This document shows, one piece after another, positions 11,076 to 22,163 of a DNA stretch of 64,000 bases. The stretch spans positions 28,721,146-28,785,145 of the forward strand of contig NW_020940358.1 in NCBI RefSeq assembly GCF_900497805.2, written 5' to 3'. Under the pieces are notes generated by a model, which searched no databases, had not been told where the DNA came from, and saw nothing but the letters and a program-made list of their open reading frames with translations. The stretch comes from Vombatus ursinus (taxonomy: Eukaryota; Chordata; Mammalia; Diprotodontia; Vombatidae). Position 1 is the first letter of the stretch; every line of letters starts with the position of its first letter. A program made the translations under genes and the position numbers.

Positions 11076-11264
11076 TTTTGTTTATAATCTTAAACAAGAC
11101 AAAAAACATGATATGTATCAATAAGATCATTATCATTTTTTTCATTTACATCTTTACTATCATCACAGCCCTCATTGACTTCACCCATTTTCAGCATCAT
11201 CAGTATTTTGTTTAAATATCTACGTCTATTTGTTTTTAAGATGCTAGGAGAATTATGGGAAAAG

Positions 11265-11516
11265 GCTATGATGGTGTAGTGGATAGAGCACTGGGTTGGG
11301 AGTTAAGAAGACCTGAGTTCAAATCCAACCCCAGACACTTACTAGCTGTGTAACCCTGTGCAAGTCATTTAACCCTGTTTGCCTTGGTTTCCTTATCTGT
11401 AAAATAAGCTGGAGAAGGAAATGACAAACCACTCCTGTATCTTTGCCAAGAAAACCCCAAATGGAGTCACGTAGAGTTGGACATGACAGAAAAGACTAAA
11501 CAACAACAAAGCTATG
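11265..11516 (+). mobile_element. MAR1-type SINE with RTE tail
   Basis: Head 'ggtgtagtggatagagcac', core 'cttactagctgtgtaaccc', then the long tail 'gctggagaaggaaatgacaa', 'gccaagaaaaccccaaatgg' and 'agttggacatgacagaaaag', ending in CAACAACAA. The tail resembles the RTE/BovB 3' end that the mobilising LINE recognises. Full length. Confidence 0.9.
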
Positions 11517-12354
11517 GGGCTCTGTTCTTGGCCCAGTTCTGCTCACTGGATTTTAAAAAGTTTTATTTGTTTTTATATCATAGTCATTTCTGGAAATATC
11601 TCCCTCCTCCTCCACAAGTTGAACTTTGCCTTACGACAAAGAAAAACAGCTAAGTAAAAATAATAGTGACTAATTCTGACAATGTGTGCAGCATTCTGGT
11701 CCCATAGTCCCCCTCCATTCCTACCAAGAGGAAGGGAGTATGTTTCATCATCTATTCCAGGGTCAAGATGGGTTATTATATAACTTGATTTTTGTACTCA
11801 TTTCTTTATTTTTAATTTATTTATTAATTTATCTACCTATTTATGCATTTATTCTATTTATTTATGTGCTTATTTGTTCATACATTTATTTAAGACTGGG
11901 TCTCCTTATCTCATCCAGACTGGAAGTGGAGGGGCTACTCCAGGCCTCGTTCCACTTTGATTAGCTTTGGTCCATTTCTGACCTGGACAAGTTCTCCCCT
12001 CCTTAGGCAAACTGTCAGCCCCTCAACTCCCATGGTCTCGCTGTATCAATGCTTGACTTAGTGCAGACACCTGAGCAGCATAATCCACTGTTACTCCGAA
12101 CTCCCCAACTCAGAGATCTCCAGTTAACATAACCAACAAGTGCTTACCCAGCTTCTGCTATCAAATCTCCAAGATTGTGGGAGCTGAATCTAACAAAGTA
12201 GATTTTAATTGGGATAAATGAAAAATCCTGAAGTTAAAAACAAAAACAAAAATCAAATGTGCAAAGACAGAATGATGAAGAAATGCTTAGAGAGTTTATG
12301 TGAAAAGAATCTGGGGGTTTTAGTGGATTACAAGCTCAATGTGTGTGATAAAGC
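11517..12354. other. No recognised feature; TATT-rich tract
   Basis: Mostly unique-looking sequence with a TTTA/TATT-rich low-complexity stretch at about 11795-11895. Short open frames here lack coding character. No gene signal seen. Confidence 0.5.
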
Positions 12355-13210
12355 AGCTAAAAATAGCTAGAGCAATCTTTGGCCACATTAAGAGAAATAT
12401 ATGGTGCCCAGACCAGGGAGGTGGTAGTTCTGTTTCGCTCTGCCCTGATTAGCTCACATCTAGAGAACTGTATTCAGTTCAGTTTAGAAAGGACAATGAC
12501 AAGTTAAGGTCTGACCAGAGGAGGGCAGAGAAAGTCACATGAGACTTCAAAGAAAGATCTGAGAATGTTTAGCCTGGAGAAGAGAAGACTGGAGGAGGAG
12601 GAGGAGGAGAGGGGAGGAAGTTTGGGGCATGATATCTATCTTCAAGTATTTTAAGGGTTATAATGTGGAAGAGAAATTATATAGGTAGCTAAGTGGTACA
12701 GTAGGTAGAGGGCTAGACTTAGAATCAGGAAGACCTGAGTTCAAAGCCAGTCTCAGACACATAACCAGTTGTGTAACCCTGGGCAGGTCATGTAGTCTCA
12801 GTTTTCTCAACTGTAAAATGGGGATAATAATAGCTCCTCCTTCCCAGGGTCAAATGATATAATATTTGTAAAGTGCTTTGCAAACCTTCAAGAACCAATG
12901 AAATGCTAGCCGTTATTATGACTTGTCCAGCTTGGCCCCAGAGGGCAGAACTAAGCATACAGGTAATAGATGAAATTGTAGAGGCAGAGATTTTGGCCTA
13001 AAATAAGGAAACTTTTCCTGAAGACCAGAGGTGTCTCAAAGTAGAAAGAGCTGCCTCAAGAGAAAGTGAGATGGTCTTTACAGGAAGTCTTCAGGTGCAG
13101 ATTGGTTAAAGATAGATTAAACACTTCTTAGAGAAACTTGTTGAGGACATTCCAGCTGAGGGTTGGTTTGCCCTCTAAAGTCCCTTCCAATTCTGAAAGG
13201 CTATAGTTCT
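12355..13210 (+). mobile_element. CR1/L3-like LINE, ORF2 C-terminal relic
   Basis: The sequence aligns in order with the C-terminal end of CR1/L3 ORF2. 'tagagaactgtattcagttc' codes the LDYC-QF-like region, 'tgtttagcctggagaagaga' codes FSLEKR, 'caagtattttaagggttata' codes KYLKG, and after a MIR insertion 'ttggccccagaggg' codes LAPEG. Frames are heavily damaged. Similar relics lie at 42100 and 49470. Confidence 0.75.
12684..12925 (+). mobile_element. MIR-type SINE (marsupial form)
   Basis: Head 'gctaagtggtacagtaggta', core 'gtgtaaccctgggcaggtca', 'aactgtaaaatggggataat' and the marsupial MIR end 'agtgctttgcaaaccttcaa' and 'aaatgctagccgttattatg'. It interrupts the CR1/L3 relic. Confidence 0.88.
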
Positions 13211-13905
13211 ATGATAAGAAGACAGGTCTCTGACCTAATATAGTTTACATTCATGCCTGGAAAATATGTAAATATATAAAAGAAATGCATAAACCAGTCC
13301 ATGATTCATTGCAGTTGAAGGGTAGGGTATGCCAAGGTCGGGGGGAGGGAGCGTGTGATTAGGACTGGGTGGAGAAGGACTGAGAGCCAAGCCTGGAAGG
13401 AGAGAAGAGGGGGAGGGCAGCAGAGCTAGGGGACCAGGATAGGCAGGGCCAATAGCTTGTCCAAAAATTTCAAGTGGGGTCCAGCAAATGATGGGAGGGA
13501 GCTAGAGGCATCTTTGCCTGGCTGGATTGGAGGGCAGGGGGCCAGGCTATCATGGAGGATGAGGTCAGTCAGATGAGGGGTTGCCAAGCAGTGAAGGACC
13601 TTGAAGCACATGATAGGAACCTGGAGCCAAATCAGAGATGATCTGTCTCTTTAGCCTTTTGCCAAACGATTCCTTGAACTAGGACATCTCTAGGTTTCAG
13701 TTCCACAGGGGAATGTTTTTCCCAGTTCCGTGGACAGATCAGATCAGCTGGCTCCTAAGGTCCGAATATATGTGTCCCTGAGCTAATATTCTTATGCCCA
13801 AATAGCCATTTCTGCTTCCCTTTTAGGACAATCTTTTGGCCCCAGACGACACTTCTGCTAATAATGATAAAAATACATAATATAATAATAAAGAGTAATA
13901 ATAGC
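13211..13905. other. GA-rich stretch, possibly L2 antisense; otherwise unrecognised
   Basis: 13300-13640 is GA-rich and includes 'gaaggaccttgaagcacatg', which resembles minus-strand L2 weakly. 13650-13905 shows nothing recognisable. Minus-strand open frames here look like chance. Confidence 0.4.
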
Positions 13906-13910
13906 TGGCA

Positions 13911-13913
<3 letters not shown>

Positions 13914-13951
<38 letters not shown>
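13914..13951. repeat. (TG)n microsatellite
   Basis: About 18 TG units, followed by a short L2 3'-end-like stretch (13955-14035, 'gtaagctctttgaaggtagg'). Confidence 0.96.
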
Positions 13952-13953
<2 letters not shown>

Positions 13954-14109
13954 TGTATTGCCCCTGTAGAACGTAAGCTCTTTGAAGGTAGGGACTAGAC
14001 AATTTTGTTCCAGTGTCTAAAACAAGACTTTCTACTTTTTTTTTTGGCTGACCTATGATTTTGTGGTAAAGAACTCCTTCTACCAATGAAAACTGCCGCT
14101 TGCTCTGCA

Positions 14110-14245
14110 ATTTACAATTTAAGAGAGTTGCCTGGGGCATGCTGAGAAGTTAAGTGACTTGCCCAGGGCCACACAGGATGTGTCAGAGGTGTGTGACTTG
14201 AACCAGGTTCTTCCTGATTCTGAGGCTAGCTCTCCATTCCATAAA
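14110..14245 (-). mobile_element. MIR fragment
   Basis: Reverse-complement MIR core: 'gttaagtgacttgcccaggg' and 'gaaccaggttcttcctgatt'. Confidence 0.82.
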
Positions 14246-14454
14246 AGTTTATTGAATTAAATTGAATGGGTGAATAAACTGCTAAAAAAAAAAAGTAGTT
14301 TTCACGATGAATCTCTGAATCAGTTGATACAAGTGACTAATCCCCAATTTTTTGAGCCTTTAAAATGCATTTTATTGTCAGGGGGAGTAAATCAATGCTA
14401 TATTCTTGAAGGGAGGGTTTGGCTCTTAAAACCAGGCTTCTCAAAATTAAATAT

Positions 14455-15060
14455 AAGATAGTCCTTGGCTTCAGGGAGCTTATAATATCAATATGGGCGT
14501 GTGTAAAAATGAGAGAACCAAGGCAAACATGAGCCGTCTTTGTCGTTCTGATCATCACGAAAGTAATATGAGAGCAGAGAGTGGCCACCCGGGAAGGCTT
14601 TATGGAGTTTGTGGTTGTTGTTACAGTCAATTTAGTTGTGCCAGACTCTTCATGACCCCACTGGGGGTTTTCTCTGCAATGATACTGGAGTGGTTTGTCA
14701 TTTCTTTCTCCAGCTTATTTTACAGATGAAGAAACTGAGGCAAACAGGGTTAAGTGACTTGCCCAGGGTCACACAGCTAGGAAGTGTCTGAGGCCAGATT
14801 TGAACTCATAAAGATGAGTCTTCCTGACTCCAGGCCCAGCGCTCTATCCACTGTGCCACACTAGATATGGCCTTGAAGCAAGCGTGCTTAGAATCACAAT
14901 CAGAGAAAGGAAGGAGGAAATAATGTGAACAAAGGTGTTGGAAGAAAGAATGAATATGTCATATTGAGTGGAAGTGAGGTGACCGAGAGGACCTGAATTA
15001 GAGGGCATTGGACACTTCTTTGTGTCCAATAGTAGCCATACTGTGAAGAGGGGAAAAGAA
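14455..15060 (-). mobile_element. L2-like fragment (minus strand) split by a MAR1 SINE
   Basis: 'cttggcttcagggagcttat' (14465) resembles the antisense L2 3' region. After the SINE at 14608-14872 the GA-rich sequence resumes (about 14880-15060). Family assignment is moderate. From 15060 to 15505 I see only AT-rich unique sequence. Confidence 0.5.
14608..14872 (-). mobile_element. MAR1-type SINE with RTE tail
   Basis: Reverse complement of the family: RTE tail (tgttgttacag, 'gactcttcatgaccccactg'), 'atttctttctccagcttatt', core 'ttgcccagggtcacacagct', head 'gcgctctatccactgtgcca'. Full length. Confidence 0.92.
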
Positions 15061-15504
15061 GGAAGAAAAAAAAAGAAAAACAAAGGAATTCACATGATAA
15101 CTTTTTTATATTTTAAAGGAATAGAAAGTTGTACGTAATGGATTTGCAGATTCATGTGGAATCATCTTTTTTTATTATACTGTGTTATGGGAATGCTTGT
15201 TTTATTCCATAAATTAAAAAGAAAATAAATACAAATTTTTAAAAATTCTACTGCACCACCCTGTAAGGGTTCAAGACTGGGGATTGGGAGAATGGTGGTG
15301 AATGGAGAAGTTGCACAATCTGAAGATGGAAAATGATAAAGCCAGTTTGGAAGTTGGTAAGTTTGAGGAAACTTTGGAGCATCCACTTGGAGGTGGGGCT
15401 GCAACTTAAGTGAAAGGTTAGGGCTAGAGATATAAAATCCACATATAAGCATGCTTTTATTTCTGATGGAGAGTTAATAATAACCTGATACCTCCTACTT
15501 CTGT

Positions 15505-15690
15505 GTTCATAGGATCAGATAGGATTGTAGATTAGAGCTGGAAAGACCCTAGGAACCTAGTTTCTAATTGAGGAAACTAAGGCCCAGGGAGGTTAAATTA
15601 CTTGCCCAAGGTCACTCAGGTAGTAAAAAGCAGGATTTGAACCCATGTCTTCTGATTCCAAATTCTGTGCTGTATCTACTACAAAGTAGG
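15505..15690 (-). mobile_element. MIR-family SINE (long marsupial variant)
   Basis: 'agattagagctggaaagacc', 'gaggaaactaaggcccaggg', 'cttgcccaaggtcactcagg' and 'gatttgaacccatgtcttct' are a MIR-type core in reverse with a 3' extension. A similar copy lies at 53490-53690. Confidence 0.78.
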
Positions 15691-15819
15691 AGAAGGGCAT
15701 TTGCTGTAGGGAGAGGAGTAGTTTCCACGGGGTCTTTGACTTTTCCCACTTTGGGACTGAAAAAATGTAGATAATTGTAGCAGTCTCCCTGTTCTTCAGG
15801 GCAAGGGCCACCCATGAAT

Positions 15820-16260
15820 CAGGGGTCCCCAAGCTAATTAAGCCTTGAGGGGGTGGGGCCCAGACTGTTTCTGTCCAGTGGTCCTTCAGATAGATTCTTT
15901 TTTCTTCTGACTAGCTGCCTACTTCCTGTTTTCCTTGGCGCTGCTGCTGCTCTGTGTGTGTGTGTGTGTGTGTTTGTGTTGTAGCCCCAGGCCAGCAAAG
16001 CCAGGAATGAGATCTGTTTCTAATCTTTGTAGCTGTGCTGTCCAGGACTTTGGCCCGAGGACTTTGTGACGTGCATACTCTCTGTTCTCTGCAGTTTTCC
16101 CCTTTCATCCTGGCAGGGGAGCCAGCCCCGTGACTGTAGAGAAGAGGAGGAGGACCCTCCCTGCCTTCTTCCCACCTGCTAAGGGGCTCGGATCTCTCCT
16201 CTCTCCTCTGTGTTGATGACACTGTTCCCGCCGGGCAGTGAGGAGGCTGGAGGGGAATAC
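15820..16260. other. GC-richer unique segment, no gene established
   Basis: Higher GC than its surroundings, a few CpG (gacgtgc, cccgccgggc), a 21-bp TG run at 15953-15973 and polypyrimidine-AG strings such as 'tctgcagttttcccc'. It could be a non-coding exon or a decayed regulatory segment, but no open frame with family similarity is present. Confidence 0.3.
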
Positions 16261-16305
16261 TTGGGTTGGGATTTGTCTTCTAACCCCTAGTCATCACCAC
16301 TACCA

Positions 16306-16344
16306 TCTCCTCTTCCTCTTCCTCTTCCTCTTCCTCTTCCTCTT
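16306..16344. repeat. (CTCTTC)n-type simple repeat
   Basis: About six hexamers of cctctt. Confidence 0.95.
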
Positions 16345-16379
16345 TGGGCCCCACCGTAGTTCAAGCCTGCCTTGGCTTG

Positions 16380-17235
16380 CTTTTCACCTGGCCTATTGCA
16401 AGGGCCTCTTCATTCATTGGCCTTCCTACTTCAAGTCTCTTCCCTCTTCAATCCAACCTCCATACTGCTTACACATGGGCATGAAAATGGTACTCCCCAA
16501 TCAACAAACTCCAATTGTTCCTGATTATTTCTAGGATCAATATTCTCTATTACTCCCAGGATCTCTTTTTGACATTCAAAATCCTTAACAATCTGGTTCC
16601 AACTATATCGCTTCCCTTCCGCACTCTACAAGGTGCCCTTACTCTTCTTCATCCATGACATTCCATCTCATTTCTGGGCTTGATGAACACAGGCACCTCC
16701 CATGCCTAGATGCACTGTTTTCTCACCTCTATTCTTAGAAGCTCTTTGATTAAAGGGGCCATCCCTTGACTCACTCCTTAAAGAGGCCTATTCACTGAAT
16801 GGGCATTCCCACACTCAAAGTGAGAACTTGAGAAGACCTTAGCTTAAAAAGGCCAAAGTCTTGCACTACATCCAGGGCCATCTCCAGTCATCGTGATCTA
16901 TATATTACCACTGGACCCAGTTGGCTCTGGGGGAGAAAATGAGGCTGGTGACCTTGCACAGCCCTCCCTCACTCAAATCAAAGTCATTTGCAAGTCGTGT
17001 CATCAACTCTCTGATGACTTGTTCCTCTTCTAGAATGAAGGACAAACACAACAACTAAGGCCTTTCCTGATCTTCCCCTCCAGCTACTAGTGCCCCCTGC
17101 CATTACCTTGTATTTATTTTGTACATACCTATATGTGCATGTGTTGTTTCCTGTAAAGATAGAAGCTCTTTGAGGGTACAAACTATTTTTATTGATCTTT
17201 ATAATTCTAGTACCCAGCATAATGCTTGACATATA
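16380..17235 (+). mobile_element. L2 LINE 3' half, split by an RTE-tailed SINE
   Basis: L2 ORF2 end ('gacattcaaaatccttaaca', near 16572) and, after an insertion, the L2 3' end ('ctaaggcctttcctgatctt', 'ttgagggtacaaac', 'gtacccagcataatgcttga'). The two pieces join logically across 16770-17057. Confidence 0.75.
16770..17057 (+). mobile_element. Non-autonomous SINE with RTE-type tail
   Basis: A ~290-bp unit ending 'gaatgaaggacaaacacaac'. This tail resembles the 3' end of the RTE-like LINE at 19500. The body includes 'catccagggccatctccagt' and 'gcacagccctccctcactca'. The minus-strand copy at 45594-46010 shares body and tail, so this is a family. It inserted into an L2. Confidence 0.7.
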
Positions 17236-17366
17236 TCTTTTTTGGGGAAAAAAGAGAAGAAGATCTGTGATTTCACTGGTGTAGGTAACTTCTGTGTGGA
17301 ACTCCCTCAATTAATAAAGATTATCTTATAAAATTATATTTTATTTTTAAAAAGTAACCAACTATA

Positions 17367-17868
17367 TGAAATTATGAGCCAGATGATTTCAGAAAAATCT
17401 GGAAAGACTTATACAAACTGATGCAAAGTGAAGTGAGCAGAACCAGAAGAACATTGTACATAGCAACATTATAAGGTGATCAACTGTGAATGACTTAGCT
17501 CTTCTCAAAAATACAATGATCCAAGATAATTCCAAAGGACTCATGATGAAAAATGCTATTCACTTCCAGAGAAAGAACTGATGGAGTCTGAATGCAGATC
17601 AAGGAATACTATTTTTCAATTTCTTTATTGTTTTCATGGTTTTTTTGGGGGGGGGTCATTCTACTTTCACAACATGTGTAATACGGAAATATGTTTTGCA
17701 TGATTTTACATGTATAACCTATATCAATTTGCTTATGTATTAGGGAGGTGGGAGGGGAAGGAGGGAAGGAGGGAGAGAATTTGTAACTCAATATTTTAAA
17801 AAAATGAGTGTTCAAAATTATTTTACATGTAATTGGAAAAAAATAAAATATTATTTTAAAAAATTAAC
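17367..17868 (+). mobile_element. 5'-truncated L1, 3' end
   Basis: Matches the ORF2 end and 3' UTR of the L1s at 826 and 37292: 'gaaaaatctggaaagactta', 'gatgcaaagtgaagtgagca', 'gatccaagataattccaaag', then GT-rich and GA-rich 3' UTR and an A-rich tail. Flanks aaaagtaacca and aaaattaacca may be a diverged target duplication. Confidence 0.85.
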
Positions 17869-17966
17869 CAAAATCCACCTTTTCCCCCTCCACCCCCATG
17901 AAGAAGAAAGAAAAAGAAAGCCCTTTGAAGAAATATGTACAGTCAAGCAAACAAATATCTATTGGT

Positions 17967-17968
17967 AA

Positions 17969-18009
<41 letters not shown>

Positions 18010-18030
18010 ATATATATATACACATACACC
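17967..18030. repeat. (TATATG)n simple repeat
   Basis: Tandem gtatat units followed by TA and CA steps, directly upstream of the RTE-like LINE. Confidence 0.9.
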
Positions 18031-18035
18031 ATTTG

Positions 18036-19500
18036 ACAGCTCATTGAAAACATTTGACAACATTTGACAACATGACTAAAAACATCATGCTAAAACACAT
18101 GGGAGCAACCACACAGCTTTGTTTCACTCCATTGGTGACTGGAAAAGCACAAGAGCATTGTCCATTATCCAGAACCCGGGCAAGCATGCCGTCATGAAAT
18201 TGATGTACAAAGCTGATGAACTTCTCTGGTCAACCAAATTTTGACATAATATTCCATAAGCCCTTACGACTGACAGCATCAAAGGCCTGGGTCAGATCTA
18301 CAAACGTTGCGTACAGACCTCTGTTCTGCTCCTGTCATTTGTCCTGGAGTTGTCAGGCAACAAACACTGTATCAACCATGTTGTCAAATGTTTTCATTGA
18401 GGATGAACATGGCATTAAGGTCAGCTACCGCACTGACAGTAAATTCTTCAACTTGAAAAGACAAGCCAAGACCAAAGTGGAGGGAGTATTGGTGCATGAT
18501 TTTCTGTTTGCAGATGATTGTGCAATCAATGCAGCCTCTGAAGCTGAGATGCAACAAAGTATGGATCGATTCTCTGCTGCTTGTGCTAATTTTGGCCTAA
18601 CAATTAACATCAAGAAAACACAGGTGCTCCATCAGCCACCACTACCCCACCCATGTGTGGAACCATCAGTTACAGCAAATGGAGAAGTTTTGAATGCTGT
18701 GGATAAGTTCACCTCCCTTGGTAGTGTACTTTCCAGGGATGTACACACTGATAATGAGGTTGACGTACACATTGCCAGAGCTAGCTCAGTGTTTGGGAGG
18801 CTCTGAAGGAAAGTATGGGAGAGAAGAGTTATTAGACTGACTACTGTAGACTGAAGGTCTACAGAGCCATTGTGCTGACCTCATTGTTGTATGCCAGTGA
18901 AACCTGGACAGTATACCAGCGCCATGCCAGGAAACTGAATTGCTTCCATTTGAATTGTCTTAGGAAGATTCTGAAGATCACCTGGCAGAATAAGGTCCCA
19001 GACACTGAGGTCCTTTCTCAAACTAAACTGCCAAGCATTCAAGCTCTGCTTCAGAGAGTGAAGCTCTGATGGGCTGGCCACATTGTTTGAATGCAAAATG
19101 TATGCTTGCCAAACAGACCATTTTATGGAGAACTCACACAGGTGATAAGGCTCACGTTGTGGTCAGAAGAAGCAATACAAGGACACTCCAGGTCTCTCTT
19201 AAGAACTTTGGAATTGATCATGTGACATAGGAGACACTAGCACAGGACTGCTCAGCATGGTGTGCCCATGTCAGAAAAGGTGATGTGCTCTATGAGCAAA
19301 GCAGAATTGAAATAGCTCAAGAGAAATGCACAATGCGCAAACTTAGAGAATCCACCCCAAAGGTTCACATGAGCTTTTGCGTCCAACCTGTAGTAGAACA
19401 TTCCAAGCCCATATTGGTCTGATCAACCACGGTTGGACACACTAAAACTTGACTCTAACACAGTGATGTCATTTGGTCCTCTTCAAGAACAACCAACCAA
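18036..19500 (+). mobile_element. RTE-like LINE, 5'-truncated, with inverted 5' segment
   Basis: Two blocks of one LINE face opposite ways. 18379-19500 reads on plus and ends with the tail 'catttggtcctcttcaagaa'. 18036-18378 reads on minus and codes the part of the reverse transcriptase that should lie just upstream (GLYATFVDLTQAFDAVSRKG, then FHDGMLARVLDNGQCSCAFP and VTNGVKQSCVV). The blocks overlap at their junction by about 14 bp (catgttgtcaaatg), present in both orientations. This is the twin-priming signature. The clade is assigned from RT motifs and tail and is likely but unproven. Confidence 0.85.
18379..19300 (+). pseudogene. RTE-like LINE reverse-transcriptase C-terminal relic
   Basis: The open part to 18806 carries the RT active-site box FADD in VHDFLFADDCAINAASEAEM, followed by FGLTINIKKTQVLHQPPLPH, a short KFTSLGSVLSRD region and ASSVFGRL. 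Past the stop, 18872-19069 continues LLYASETWTVYQRHARKLNC and CLRKILKITWQNKVPDTEVL. The ~54 residues upstream of MLSNVF in the long open frame starting at 18216 are translation of the inverted block and are not real protein. Several stops and shifts make this a dead copy. Confidence 0.88.
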
Positions 19501-19595
19501 CCATCTATATATGTATGTATGTACGTACATACGTATGTATATATGTGTATATGTATGTATATGTATGTGTGTGTGTGTACATATACACATACACA
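19501..19595. repeat. (TATG/TACG)n-rich simple repeat
   Basis: Purine-pyrimidine alternating tract (tatgtatgtatgtacgtac and so on) at the 3' end of the RTE-like LINE, probably grown from its tail. Confidence 0.88.
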
Positions 19596-19607
19596 TATAA
19601 TCTGAAT

Positions 19608-20190
19608 CTGAATCTATCACCTCTCTGTCCAGACGTGGTTATCATGTTTCATTATGAGTCCTCTGGAGTCATGGTTGCTCATTTCATTGATCAGAGTTAA
19701 GTCTTTCAAAGTTGTTTATTTTCATGAAATTGTTGTTGTTATACAAATTGTCCTCCTGCTTCTGCTCATTCACTCTGTATCAGTTAATACACGTCTTCTC
19801 TGAAACCATTCCCTTTATCATTTCTTACAGCACAATAGTATTCCATCACATTTCATCAACATATAGCTTGTTCAGCCATTCCCCAATTGATGGGCACTTC
19901 CTTAGTTTCCAGTTCTTAGCCACCACAAAAAGTTTTGTGATAAATAATTTGTATATATGTATCCTTTTCCTCTTTCTTAAATCTCTTTGGGATAGAGACC
20001 TAGAGGTGGTATCATTCGGTCAAGGGGTCATAGCTTAATAACTTTTGAGGCATAGCTCCAAGTTGCTTTCCAGAATGACTGGAGCAATTCATAGCTCTAC
20101 CAAGAGGACATTAATGTGCTAATTTTCCTTCTTTTTTGTAATTTTCTTTTTTTTTGTCAACTTTGCCAATCTGATGGACATGAAGTATAA
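19608..20190 (-). mobile_element. L1 3' fragment (ORF2 end)
   Basis: Reverse complement of the L1 ORF2 end: 'gttcagccattccccaattg' codes NWGMAEQ-like, and 'tctttgggatagagacctag' and 'caagttgctttccagaatga' follow. Diverged, both ends frayed. Confidence 0.85.
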
Positions 20191-20235
20191 CTTCAGTCAA
20201 CCAATTCAGATAAATACCTTCTCAGCAATTTATAT

Positions 20236-20395
20236 ATAGTTTTAGAGAGTTGCCTCGGGATACTATAAGGTTATGACTTGCCCAGAGTCATTTGGCTAGT
20301 GTTTTACAAAAACAAAACTCAAACCCAGCTTTTCTTGACTCTGGAGCCACTCTTTATACAATGCTACGTAGCCTCTCTGGCTGTTTAGTACATAA
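20236..20395 (-). mobile_element. MIR fragment
   Basis: 'gttatgacttgcccagagtc' and 'actcaaacccagcttttctt' are reverse MIR core, diverged. Confidence 0.7.
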
Positions 20396-20404
20396 TAGAT
20401 GCTT

Positions 20405-21040
20405 TTAAAATTCTTTTTGCAATTTTATTATTTATTTTTAACATTCTTTTCTTTATAAATTTTGAGTTCCAAATTCTCTCCCTCCCTCCCAGCCCTTTGT
20501 CCACCCACTGAGAATGCAAGCAATATGATATCAATTAAACATGTGAAATTATTCAAAACATATTCCCATATTAGCCATATTTCACAAAAAAGCAAGAAAA
20601 ATAGAGAAAGTGAGACAATTATACTTCAATTTACACTCAGAGTCCATCAGTTCTGTCTCTGGAGGTGTATAGCATTTTTTCATAATGAGTCTTTTCCAAT
20701 TGTCTTAGAGCATTGTATTAATCAGAGTAGCCAATTCTTTCACAGTTGATCATCATTATAACATTGCTATTACTGTGCACAATGATCTCCTGGTTCTTCT
20801 CACTGTATTTTGCATCAGTTCATTGTCTTGTCATGTTTTTTTTTTTCCTGAAACCACCTCCCTCTTCATATTTTATAGCACAATAGTACACCATTATAAT
20901 CATTTGTCACAACTTGTTCAGCCATTCCCCAATTGATGAGCATCCCCTTGATTCCCAATTCTTTGCCACCACAAAAAGAGCTGCTATAAGTATTTTTGTA
21001 TGTATAGGTCCTTTTCCTTTTTCTTTGATCTCTTTGGGAC
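20405..21040 (-). mobile_element. 5'-truncated L1, 3' end
   Basis: 3' UTR ('gagttccaaattctctccct', 'caagcaatatgatatcaatt') followed by the ORF2 end ('gttcagccattccccaattg', 'ccaccacaaaaagagctgct'), all on minus. A second, separate L1 from the one at 19608. Confidence 0.87.
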
Positions 21041-21362
21041 CTGAGCACCTCTCACCTAGGCTATTTCAATAATTTCCTAACTGGTCCCCCCTGCCTCTCT
21101 GTCTTCTTTCTAATCCATCCTTCACACTGCTGTCAAAATAATCCACTATGTCACTCCCATTCTCAGCAGTTGTATTATTTCCATTGCCTCTAATTTGGTC
21201 TCTTTGCCTCATATCTCCCCTATCTCTAATCCATACTGCAAATAGTTGTCAAAGTGCTACCCCTAAAACTCAGGTATGACCGTGCCACTCCCCTGTTCAG
21301 GAAGTTCCAGTGACTTTCCCATTGAATCTAGAATAAAATGTAAACTCTTCTGTTTGGCATTC
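21041..21362 (+). mobile_element. L2 LINE fragment
   Basis: 'cctaggctatttcaataatt' and 'ctaaaactcaggtatgacc' resemble L2 ORF2 near its 3' end. Diverged. Confidence 0.65.
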
Positions 21363-22020
21363 TCATAGTAGCAAAAACATAGTTAAGTTACAGAAGCAGA
21401 AAAGCTGGATTAAGGTATCAAAGGGAGTTCATTAAAACAACCCAAATCCTTATTGTCTATTTTGTTTAAAGTTTGATATAATTCATTTAAGGAGCAGTAG
21501 GTAGTCAGATTGGTGGCAATCTTGACTTTTACAGAATGGTTACTATAAATTCTAATTGATAGGGTCTGTTAAGTTTTCATCAGATTGTGACCAATGTTTA
21601 ATTTGCCTCTACCTGAATAAGGTTGAATATAGGCATTTAATTAAGATATGGAAAATGTAGTTCTTAAAAAATTATTCTGACATGGTGAAATATCTCAGAT
21701 AATTAATTTAAAAATCATATTTACAGTAAACCTTATAATAAATCACAAAGAAATTATTAACTATAACAAAAACTTATAGGAGTTAATTATTTTATCTGGA
21801 AGCCTTTTGTTTGAAAAAGGCACTGATTTTAAATTGGATTTCCCTTATTTTTAATAAAACTTTATAGGACAGGTTACAGATTAAACTGCATTTAGAATTA
21901 AAGCAGACTTGAAGTAATATAACCTCAATTATCAACCAATTACCAATCAATTAACATTACATCAATCCTTCCCCTGCCTCACTTAGTCCCAATGCTCATT
22001 TAATCAGCACTTTTGTATCT

Positions 22021-22163
22021 TTTTTTTTTAGGCAATTGGGGTTAAGTGACTTGCCCAGGGTCACACAGCTAGTGACAAGTGTTTGGTCTGAGGCCGGATT
22101 TGAACTCAGGTCCTCCTGACTTCAGGGCCGGTGCTCTATCCAATGAGCCCCCTAGCTGCCCCT
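22021..22163 (-). mobile_element. Marsupial tRNA-headed SINE
   Basis: Reverse copy with a short poly(T) (tail), 'ttgcccagggtcacacagct' and head 'cctagctgcccc'. A perfect 14-bp target duplication, gcacttttgtatct, lies at 22007-22020 and 22164-22177. It inserted into the retrovirus fossil, so the SINE is younger. Confidence 0.95.

Noticed and set aside
18216-18380. Apparent N-terminal extension of the longest open frame (before MLSNVF)
   Set aside because: It is translation of the inverted LINE block on the wrong strand; the minus strand there codes real RT motifs.
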